The notes beneath the pieces were generated by a model. That model was not told where the DNA came from and made no database searches. It worked only from the letters and a program-made list of their open reading frames with translations. Shown one piece after another: positions 53,957-61,345 of a stretch of DNA of 64,000 nucleotides. Position numbers and translations under genes: made by a program. The first letter of the stretch is position 1. Each line of letters starts with the position of its first letter. Source of the stretch: Williamsia sp. 1135 (GTDB taxonomy: Bacteria; Actinomycetota; Actinomycetes; Mycobacteriales; Mycobacteriaceae); assembly GCF_002095395.1 (NCBI RefSeq), contig NZ_MJEI01000106.1, positions 248,001-312,000 of the forward strand, written 5' to 3'.

Positions 53957-54742
53957 TCAGTCGGGGCGCAGCGCCGCGAGAATGGTCTCGTGCAGGGTCC
54001 CGTTGGTGGCCACAGCGCTTCCTCGGTGGGGTCCTGCGCTGCCGTCGAGCCCGGTGAACCTGCCGCCCGCTTCCCGGACGAGGATGTCGAGCGGTGCCAG
54101 ATCCCAGAGCGATACCTCGGGTTCGGCCGCGATGTCCACGGCACCTTCGGCGACGAGGCAGTAGTTGTAGAAGTCGCCGTAGCCCCGCACCCGCCAGACC
54201 TCGTCGGTGAGGTCGATGAATTGGTTTCGGACGCCGCGGTCGCGCCAGCCGGACAGGCTCGAGAAGGCCAGACTCGCCGAGGACACCTCCGCCACCTGTG
54301 ACACCCGGATCGGACGCACCGCGCCATCGGGTCCCTGGGCGAACGCACCTGCACCCGCCGCGGCCCACCAGCGCCGACCCAGTGCGGGGGCGCTGACGAA
54401 GCCGGTCTGCGGCACCCCGTCGATCAGCAGGGCGATGAGCGTTGCCCAGACCGGGACCCCGCGGACGAAGTTCTTCGTGCCGTCGATGGGGTCGATCACC
54501 CACTGGCGTCCCGTCAGCGCGACATCGCCACCGAACTCTTCTCCGAGGACGTCGTCGCCGGGGCACTCCTGGGCGATCAACTCGCGCAGCCGCGTCTCGA
54601 CGGCCAGATCGGCGTCTGAGACGGGGGTGAGGTCGGGTTTTGAATCGACCACCAGGTCCAGGGCGCCGAAACGGGAGGTGGTGATGGCGTCGGCGGCGTC
54701 GGCCAACACCGACGCGATCTGCAGGTCGCGGGACTCGGTCAT
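53957..54742 (-). CDS. hisN: Histidinol-phosphatase, inositol-monophosphatase family
   Basis: A 261-residue magnesium-dependent phosphatase. The metal-binding residues appear in [28 protein letters not shown] and [29 protein letters not shown] identifies the IMPase superfamily, and the actinobacterial clade that includes Rv3137 supplies histidinol-phosphatase in histidine synthesis. Related members dephosphorylate myo-inositol phosphate, which cannot be excluded. Located between the MBL hydrolase and a divergent small membrane protein. Confidence 0.88.
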   Translation of the reverse strand: MTESRDLQIASVLADAADAITTSRFGALDLVVDSKPDLTPVSDADLAVETRLRELIAQECPGDDVLGEEFGGDVALTGRQWVIDPIDGTKNFVRGVPVWATLIALLIDGVPQTGFVSAPALGRRWWAAAGAGAFAQGPDGAVRPIRVSQVAEVSSASLAFSSLSGWRDRGVRNQFIDLTDEVWRVRGYGDFYNYCLVAEGAVDIAAEPEVSLWDLAPLDILVREAGGRFTGLDGSAGPHRGSAVATNGTLHETILAALRPD

Positions 54743-54820
54743 GAAAAGCCACGCTACTTGGCATCGGAGCGGTGAAGTCGCCCCGCATCTTCAACCCGTA
54801 TGTCCGGTTAGCCTGGAAAC

Positions 54821-55228
54821 ATGTTCGAGATCATCATCATCCTGATGTTCACTGCGCTGCTCGCGGCGGTGCTGATCCAGTGGCGTCGTGCCCGCTCGGG
54901 CGAGACTGCCGGTGGCCGGCCCGGCGACCCACGCTTCTCCAATCGGGTGCCCGGCACCCTGACGCTGACCGGGGTGTCCGACCAGCCCGTCGAAGGCGAC
55001 AAGAACCATCAGGTGTTCTGCACGATGTCGGGCACGATCGTCGGCCCCGACACCGCGCCGACCGATGTCTACGGGCGCTTCGTGGTGCCCATGTCCATGA
55101 GCTGGCCCTCGATCGGGGATGAGATCCCGGTGACGTACAAACCGGGCAAGGCAGAGTCGAGCTGGGAGCTCGCGGGCCCCATCGGACACAACCCCGGACA
55201 GGCCGGACCCAACCTCCGTAAGGACTGA
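54821..55228 (+). CDS. Conserved hypothetical membrane-anchored protein
   Basis: A 135-residue protein with one N-terminal transmembrane helix (MFEIIIILMFTALLAAVLIQ), a basic WRRAR stop-transfer and an extracytoplasmic or cytosolic domain of about 110 residues. I do not recognise the family. It has features of a compact beta-rich domain (GTLTLTGVSDQPVEGDKNHQ, DVYGRFVVPMSMSWPSIGDE) and good codon bias. It lies 61 bp upstream of prfB on the same strand and may share a promoter. Confidence 0.75.
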   Translation: MFEIIIILMFTALLAAVLIQWRRARSGETAGGRPGDPRFSNRVPGTLTLTGVSDQPVEGDKNHQVFCTMSGTIVGPDTAPTDVYGRFVVPMSMSWPSIGDEIPVTYKPGKAESSWELAGPIGHNPGQAGPNLRKD

Positions 55229-55289
55229 CTGCGGGACGCGGGCCTGCGGCGATAGGTCTGCGGCCGGTGGACCGGTACCCTGAGTGATC

Positions 55290-56402
55290 GTGCATCCAGA
55301 CGCCTCAGCAGACATCGACGCCCTCGATTCGACCCTCACCACCGTGGAGAAGGTCCTCGACCTCGAGGAGCTTCGGCGACGGATCGATGAGCTCGAACAT
55401 CAGGCCGCCGATCCCGAGCTGTGGAACAACCAGGAACATGCTCAGCAGGTGACCAGCGAGCTGTCTCACGCGCAGACCGAATTGCGCCGGGTCGCCGAAT
55501 TGCGCCAGCGCCTCGAAGACCTCCCGCTGCTGTACGAGCTGGCCGAATCCGAAGAAGGCGCCTCCCGCACAGAGGCCATGGCCGACGCCGACGCCGAACG
55601 TGTCTCCCTGCGCACCGACATCGAGGCGATGGAGGTCAAGACCATGCTCGCCGGTGAATACGATCACCGCGACGCCCTGGTCAACATCCGGTCAGGTGCC
55701 GGCGGAGTGGACGCCGCGGACTGGGCCGAGATGCTGATGCGTATGTACATCCGCTGGGCGGAGAAGCACGACTACAAGGTCGAGGTCTACGACACGTCTT
55801 ACGCCGAAGAAGCTGGTCTGAAGTCCGCGACGTTCGCGGTCAAAGGTCCGTACATGTACGGCACCCTTTCGATCGAGATGGGCACCCACCGGCTCGTCCG
55901 GATCAGCCCGTTCGACAACCAGGGCCGCCGCCAGACGTCGTTCGCCGAGGTCGAGGTACTGCCTGTGGTGGAGACCACAGATCATATCGACATCGCGGAA
56001 ACCGAACTGCGCGTAGATGTTTACCGCTCGTCCGGCCCCGGCGGACAGTCGGTGAACACGACGGACTCCGCTGTGCGGCTCACCCACATTCCCACCGGTA
56101 TCGTGGTGACCTGTCAGAACGAAAAGAGCCAGCTGCAGAACAAGGCCGCGGCGATGCGGGTTCTGCAGGCCAAGTTGCTCGAGCGCAAACGAAAAGAAGA
56201 ACGCGCGGAGATGGACGCCCTCAAAGGTGATGGCGGATCCAGCTGGGGCAACCAGATGCGGTCGTATGTGCTGCATCCCTACCAAATGGTCAAAGACCTT
56301 CGGACCGAGTTCGAGGTCAACAACCCCACAGCCGTCCTCGACGGCGACATCGACGGATTCATCGAATCCGGGATCCGTTGGAGGATGGCGCAAACGGCCT
56401 AG
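55290..56402 (+). CDS. prfB: Peptide chain release factor 2
   Basis: A 370-residue class I release factor reading UGA and UAA. The codon-recognition SPF motif is near residue 206 ([13 protein letters not shown]) and the catalytic GGQ near residue 250 ([18 protein letters not shown]). The GTG at 55290 ([13 protein letters not shown]) aligns with the known actinobacterial N-terminus; GTG 55284 would add two residues. There is no internal TGA needing programmed frameshifting, as expected for actinobacterial prfB. It heads the prfB-mscS-ftsE-ftsX-smpB cluster. Confidence 0.95.
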   Translation: MHPDASADIDALDSTLTTVEKVLDLEELRRRIDELEHQAADPELWNNQEHAQQVTSELSHAQTELRRVAELRQRLEDLPLLYELAESEEGASRTEAMADADAERVSLRTDIEAMEVKTMLAGEYDHRDALVNIRSGAGGVDAADWAEMLMRMYIRWAEKHDYKVEVYDTSYAEEAGLKSATFAVKGPYMYGTLSIEMGTHRLVRISPFDNQGRRQTSFAEVEVLPVVETTDHIDIAETELRVDVYRSSGPGGQSVNTTDSAVRLTHIPTGIVVTCQNEKSQLQNKAAAMRVLQAKLLERKRKEERAEMDALKGDGGSSWGNQMRSYVLHPYQMVKDLRTEFEVNNPTAVLDGDIDGFIESGIRWRMAQTA

Positions 56403-56504
56403 GCCGTGTCGGGCCCGAGCTTCGAGCCGGCCCTGATTTTTCCACCGCAGCGGAGTTCGACCTGACCAGTAGGGCCGCGGCACCACACGGGAGGAGTAAA
56501 TCGC

Positions 56505-57446
56505 TTGTTTCATGATGTAGTCGCGTTCGTGACGGCGGCCCCGTCCGGGCCCGCCGGCTCGGACCGCCTGATCCGATGGCTCTCGCTGCAGGGCCTCACC
56601 ATCTTGTTGTGGGTCGTCGGCGCGCTTCTGGCCACCCGCTTCATCCAGTGGATGGTCGGCCGGATCACCACCAAGATCGATTCGCAATTCACCGAATCCG
56701 ATGCACTCGTGCGGTCGGAGGCGATCAAACACCGGCACTCCGTCGCCCAGGTCATCGCCTGGGTGGCGATCGCGATCGTGTACATCATCGCGGGATTCAG
56801 CATCGTGCGAGAGCTGGGTGTCCCGATCACCGGGTTCGTGGCGCCCGCCACCGTGCTCGGTGCCGCCCTGGGTTTCGGTGCCCAGCGCATCGTCCAGGAC
56901 CTGCTGTCGGGTTTCTTCATCATCACCGAGAAGCAATACGGGTTCGGTGACGTGGTGTCGCTGGCGATTCTCGGCTCGGCCGACCCTGCTGAGGGCACCG
57001 TCGAAGACGTCACCTTGCGCATCACCAAACTGCGCTCGGCGGATGGCGAGATGATCACCATCCCGAACGGCCAGATCGTCAAGGCCATCAACCTGTCCAA
57101 GGACTGGGCCCGCTCCGTGGTCGACATCCCGCTGCCGATCGGCGCCGACATGGCCCGGGTGAACGAGTTGATCGCCCAGATCGGCCACCAGGCCTTCACC
57201 GACTCCCGCACCCGTAACCTGCTGCTCGACGAACCCACGGCCATGGGTGTCACCGACATCGAGGTCGACACCATGACGGTGCGGATCGTGGCCAGGACGC
57301 TGCCGGGCAAACAGTTCGAGGTCAGCCGAGACCTGCGCGCCAGAATCGTCAGGGCCTTCGGCCGGGCGGGCATTGCACTCGCGCCGGGGACGGCCATCGA
57401 GACCGACTCCGTCGCGCCGGCAGCCGCTGAGGAGGGAAGCCGATGA
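56505..57446 (+). CDS. Small-conductance mechanosensitive channel (MscS family)
   Basis: A 313-residue membrane protein. Three transmembrane helices precede the MscS pore and beta-domain: GLTILLWVVGALLATRFIQW, VIAWVAIAIVYIIAGFSI, then the pore-lining GAALGFGAQRIVQDLLSGFF. The segment TLRITKLRSADGEMITIPNG is the beta-domain core. A TTG start is supported by GGAGGAG nine bases upstream and the lack of an in-frame ATG. Its stop overlaps the next ATG (ATGA). It corresponds to Rv3104c in the conserved order. Confidence 0.88.
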   Translation: MFHDVVAFVTAAPSGPAGSDRLIRWLSLQGLTILLWVVGALLATRFIQWMVGRITTKIDSQFTESDALVRSEAIKHRHSVAQVIAWVAIAIVYIIAGFSIVRELGVPITGFVAPATVLGAALGFGAQRIVQDLLSGFFIITEKQYGFGDVVSLAILGSADPAEGTVEDVTLRITKLRSADGEMITIPNGQIVKAINLSKDWARSVVDIPLPIGADMARVNELIAQIGHQAFTDSRTRNLLLDEPTAMGVTDIEVDTMTVRIVARTLPGKQFEVSRDLRARIVRAFGRAGIALAPGTAIETDSVAPAAAEEGSR

Positions 57447-57964
57447 GCGATGGCACCGGTAAGAACATCGACAAGAACGTGACCCCGCAACCCGTGAACC
57501 CCCAACCCGTGACCCCACGATCCACGTCGCCGGAAGCACCTACGACGGCCCCAACGGACACCGAAGGACCCGCGAACAGCCACAAGAAGACCCTCTGGGA
57601 GCGCATTCCCCGGCGGATCTTCCGTGGCCGGGTCCGGACAACCACAGCAGCGCTGGTGGTCTTGTTCATCGCCGCACTGTTCCTCTACGGCCAGCGGTCG
57701 GATCACTACGCCAACCTCGACCAGGAGAACCGGCAGAATCAGATCTCGCAGGTTCAGGCACCACGAACCACCACACCTGAGCCGGTCGAGGAAGAGCCCA
57801 CCGAGACGTCAACGCCGTCGACAACCGTCACCCCGTCCACCACGGTCCCGCCGACCGGCGAGGAGTCGACGAGCTCGAGTTCGGAGGCGCCGACGACCAC
57901 GACCACCACACCGGGCGGCGGGTTCCGGCTCCCTGAGCTGCCGACGATCAGCATTGCGCCCTGA
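57443..57964 (+). CDS. Pro/Thr-rich single-pass membrane protein
   Basis: A 173-residue protein: a Pro/Thr-rich N-terminal cytosolic tail, one transmembrane helix (TTAALVVLFIAALFLYGQ, about 66-83), then a Thr/Ser/Pro-rich low-complexity exterior with repeated TTT and PST patterns. Coupled to mscS by ATGA and followed by ftsE after 54 bp. It stands where M. tuberculosis has the proline-rich Rv3103c, though low complexity limits homology claims. Confidence 0.8.
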   Translation: MSDGTGKNIDKNVTPQPVNPQPVTPRSTSPEAPTTAPTDTEGPANSHKKTLWERIPRRIFRGRVRTTTAALVVLFIAALFLYGQRSDHYANLDQENRQNQISQVQAPRTTTPEPVEEEPTETSTPSTTVTPSTTVPPTGEESTSSSSEAPTTTTTTPGGGFRLPELPTISIAP

Positions 57965-58018
57965 CCGGGCGGCAAGTCTGAGGGGCACGGCAAGTATTCG
58001 TGGCTACACTGGGCGACC

Positions 58019-58708
58019 GTGATCAGCGTCAACAATGTGACGATGCAGTACAAGGCATCGACCCGGCCCGCACTGCGGGATCTGTCTCTCGACGTCGACA
58101 AAGGCGATTTCGCATTCCTCATCGGGCCCTCGGGTTCGGGCAAGTCAACCTTCTTCCGGTTGCTCCTGAAGGAGGACAAGCCGACCTCTGGTGACGTCTA
58201 CGTGGGCGACTTCCACGTCAACAAGCTGCCGGGCCGTAAGGTCCCCAAGCTGCGGCAGTCGATCGGGTGTGTCTTTCAGGACTTCCGGCTGCTCCAGCAG
58301 AAGTCGGTGGCCGAGAACGTGGCGTTCGCCCTCGAGGTGATCGGCAAGCCGCGCAACACGGTCGCCAAGGTGGTGCCCGAGGTCCTCGACTACGTGGGAC
58401 TGTCGGGCAAGGCGGACCGGATGCCGTACGAACTCTCCGGCGGCGAGATGCAGCGCGTGGCCATCGCCAGGGCGATCGCGAACCGGCCGCTGCTCCTGTT
58501 GGCCGACGAGCCCACCGGAAACCTCGACCCCGACACCAGCCGGGAGATCGTCGAGGTCCTCGACCGCGTGAACCGTCGGGGCACCACCGTCGTGATGGCC
58601 ACGCACGATCGTCAGATCGTCGACTCGATGCGGCGGAGAGTTCTCGAGTTCAGCAACGGTCGCCTGACCCGCGACGACGCCCACGGCGTCTACGGCCTCG
58701 GCGGCTGA
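58019..58708 (+). CDS. ftsE: Cell division ATP-binding protein FtsE
   Basis: A 229-residue ABC ATPase. Walker A is GPSGSGKST at 36-44, the Q-loop lies in [12 protein letters not shown], the signature is [14 protein letters not shown], Walker B is [13 protein letters not shown] and the H-loop is [12 protein letters not shown] 58019 starts [12 protein letters not shown]. With FtsX it forms the divisome complex that controls septal peptidoglycan hydrolases (RipC via FtsX in mycobacteria). The signature has Met where many FtsE have Gln. ftsX follows after 64 bp. Confidence 0.95.
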   Translation: MISVNNVTMQYKASTRPALRDLSLDVDKGDFAFLIGPSGSGKSTFFRLLLKEDKPTSGDVYVGDFHVNKLPGRKVPKLRQSIGCVFQDFRLLQQKSVAENVAFALEVIGKPRNTVAKVVPEVLDYVGLSGKADRMPYELSGGEMQRVAIARAIANRPLLLLADEPTGNLDPDTSREIVEVLDRVNRRGTTVVMATHDRQIVDSMRRRVLEFSNGRLTRDDAHGVYGLGG

Positions 58709-58772
58709 GCCCCGGCCGAGCCCACCATTCCACTTCTTCTGTAGTCCCGACCGGGAGGACACCCGAACTCCG

Positions 58773-59678
58773 ATGCGCGCGAGTTTCATACTGAGCGAAG
58801 TCCTGAACGGACTGCGCCGCAACGTCACCATGACGGTGGCGATGATCATCACCACAGCCATCACCCTCGGCATGTTCGGCGCCGGCCTGCTGGTGGTGCA
58901 GATGGCCGACAAGACCCAGGACATCTTCCTCGATCGTGTGGAGATGCAGATCTTCATCTCCGATCCGGTGACCGACGCCGACCCCGACTGCAAGTCGGCG
59001 CCCTGCGCCACGCTCCGGACCGACATCGAGGGGATCACAGGGGTCGAGTCGGTGCAGTACATCAACCGCGCGCAGGCCTACCGCGACGCCACGACCAAGA
59101 CGTTCGCCAACAACCCGGACATCGCGGCACTGGTCAGGGAAGACACCCTGCCCGCGTCGTTCAAGGTGCGGATGTCCGACCCGGACCAGTTCGGCGTCGT
59201 CCTCGACACGTTCCGGACCGCGGACGGGGTGGACAGCGTGCTGGACCAGCGCGAGCTCGTCAAACGAATCTTCAGCGTCCTCGACGGTGCGCGCAATGCG
59301 GCGTTCGCGATCGCGCTCGTACTGGTGTTCGCTGCGGTGCTGTTGATAGCCAACACCGTTCAGGTCGCCGCGTACACACGGCGGACCGAGGTGGGAATCA
59401 TGCGCCTGGTCGGCGCCACCCGCTGGTACACCCAGCTGCCCTTCCTGCTCGAGGCGGTGATCGCGACCGCGGTCGGTTCGGTCCTGGCCATCGCGGGACT
59501 ATTCGGTGCCAAGGCGTTGTTCTTCGATCGTGCCCTGCAGGATCTCTACGGTGTGAACATCCTGGCGAAGATCGGCGTCTCGGACGTGCTGTTCGTCGCC
59601 CCGTGGCTGATCATCATCGGCGTGGGGCTGTCCAGCATCACGGCGTACGCGACGCTCCGGTTCTACGTACGCGAATAA
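58773..59678 (+). CDS. ftsX: Cell division protein FtsX
   Basis: A 301-residue membrane protein. One N-terminal helix (VTMTVAMIITTAITLGMFGA) is followed by an external domain of about 130 residues, then three C-terminal helices with the FtsX segment EVGIMRLVGATRWYTQLPFL. The external loop contains a cysteine pair (DCKSAPC). It is the permease partner of FtsE. Confidence 0.95.
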   Translation: MRASFILSEVLNGLRRNVTMTVAMIITTAITLGMFGAGLLVVQMADKTQDIFLDRVEMQIFISDPVTDADPDCKSAPCATLRTDIEGITGVESVQYINRAQAYRDATTKTFANNPDIAALVREDTLPASFKVRMSDPDQFGVVLDTFRTADGVDSVLDQRELVKRIFSVLDGARNAAFAIALVLVFAAVLLIANTVQVAAYTRRTEVGIMRLVGATRWYTQLPFLLEAVIATAVGSVLAIAGLFGAKALFFDRALQDLYGVNILAKIGVSDVLFVAPWLIIIGVGLSSITAYATLRFYVRE

Positions 59679-59773
59679 TCGAGGCGACTTCGCGCGCCTT
59701 GCATGTGTAGTGTTGCGAGGCCACCAAACACGAGAAAATCCGGCACGGATCCGGCGAGAGTAGGTGAACATCG

Positions 59774-60247
59774 ATGAAGGAAAAAGGCCGCAAGGCGATT
59801 GCGACGAACCGTAAGGCGCGGCACAACTACGCCATCCTCGACACCTACGAGGCCGGTGTCGCTCTGGTCGGGACCGAAGTCAAGAGCCTGCGGGACGGCA
59901 AGGCGTCGCTGGTCGACGCGTTCGCGACCGTCGACAACGGGGAGATCTGGCTGCGCGGGCTGCACATACCCGAGTACGGCAACGGGTCGTGGACCAACCA
60001 CGCACCGAGGCGCAACCGGAAGCTCCTGCTGCATCGCAAAGAGATCGACGGTCTCGTCGGGAAGATCCGCGACGGCAACCTGACGCTCGTGCCGCTGTCG
60101 ATGTACTTCAACGACGGCAAGGTGAAGGTGGAATTGGCTCTCGCCCGGGGTAAGCAGGACCACGACAAGCGCCACGACCTGGCCAAGCGCGACGCCGAGC
60201 GGGAAGTGACCCGGGAGCTCGGTCGCCGCGTCAAGGGGATGCGCTGA
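59774..60247 (+). CDS. smpB: SsrA-binding protein SmpB
   Basis: A 157-residue RNA-binding protein of trans-translation. [20 protein letters not shown], then [20 protein letters not shown], form the OB-fold tmRNA-binding surface; the basic C-terminal tail ([20 protein letters not shown]) enters the mRNA channel. The ATG follows GAGAGTAGGTGAACATCG, a moderate ribosome-binding site. The tmRNA gene ssrA, often next to smpB, is not in the 100 bp that follow. Confidence 0.96.
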   Translation: MKEKGRKAIATNRKARHNYAILDTYEAGVALVGTEVKSLRDGKASLVDAFATVDNGEIWLRGLHIPEYGNGSWTNHAPRRNRKLLLHRKEIDGLVGKIRDGNLTLVPLSMYFNDGKVKVELALARGKQDHDKRHDLAKRDAEREVTRELGRRVKGMR

Positions 60248-60348
60248 CCGCTGCGCAGTATCGGCGGGGTCAGGGTTCGGTATCGACCTGGTGTCGCCCT
60301 GGGGTTTCGGTTTGCATCGCGATGGACAGTCGACTGCACTGACCCCTG

Positions 60349-61319
60349 ATGAGTATTCGGGGCGGTATCTCACGGGGATTGACGGCATGTATCGGTGTGT
60401 TGGCGGTGGTGGCCGCGTTGTGCCAGGGCGTAGGCCCGGCGGCATCCGCACCAGCTGTGACCGGTAGCAAGCAGATCACCGATCGCCTGTCGATCATCTA
60501 CGTGTATTCGCCTTCGATGAATCGCGTGATCGGAAATCAGGTCCTACGCCCGGCGGGCAACTCCGCCGGAGCGCCGACTTCTACCTCCTCGACGGCAAAG
60601 GGGGTGGGACCGAAGGCGACAGTTGGGTGAACTACACCAATTACGAGAGCTTCTTCGCGGGCAAACGTGTCAACGTCGTCTCACCACTCGGCGGAAAGTA
60701 CAGCTGGTACACGGACTGGCGGGGCCCGGACCTGGTGACCGGCATCAACCAGTGGCAGACCTATCTGACCCGGGAACTGCCCGCCGCGCTTGCCTCGGTA
60801 CTGAAGTCGAACGGCGCAAATGCGATCGCCGGATTGTCGATGAGTGGGGGACCGGCTCTCGACCTGGCCGGGCAGGCCCCTGACGTCTACCGGGCCGTCG
60901 CGTCGTACAGCGGCTGTCCTGCCATCAGCAGTCCGCTGGGCATCGCAGCGGTCTCGGCGACCGTGGCGTCAGGAGGCGCCAATCCGCTCGCGATGTATGG
61001 GCCACCCGGTGATCCGGCGTGGGTGCACCACGATGCGACGTTGCACCCGAATCGACTGCGCGGTAAGGCGATCAACATTTCCGCTGCCACCGGCCTGCCG
61101 CGTGCGGCGCCGGGCCCCGCGGCGGTCCCGTTGTTCTTCGGGCCCGCCCAGGTCGAGGCGATCACCCGGCAGTGCACCGATCAGATGGCGGCTTCCCTGC
61201 GGTCGGCCGGTGTAGGACACACCTACCAGGTCTTTCCGACCGGTGCGCACGCCTGGGGGTCGTTCGAACAGCAGATGCGCGAGAGCTGGCGTGTGATCGG
61301 CCCGGCGATCGGCGCGTGA
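60349..61319 (+). pseudogene. Mycolyltransferase (antigen 85/esterase D family) with a frameshift
   Basis: The N-terminal frame has a signal peptide (LTACIGVLAVVAALCQGVGP, then AASAPAVTG) and runs through RLSIIYVYSPSMNRVIGNQV and LRPAGNSA. From about 60566 the sequence continues one frame over with SADFYLLDGKGGGTEGDSWV, then NYTNYESFFAGKRVNVVSPL and GLSMSGGPALDLAG, whose Ser is the nucleophile. One missing C in a GCCCGG context would explain it. The span of 971 bp is one short of a multiple of three; corrected length is about 323 residues. Such enzymes transfer mycolates to trehalose or arabinogalactan. Confidence 0.85.
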
Positions 61320-61345
61320 AGGATTCGCCCGCAGCGGCAGGCCGG

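Noticed and set aside
60248-60348. tmRNA gene ssrA after smpB
   Set aside because: The gap is only about 100 bp and lacks the tRNA-like ends and tag sequence.
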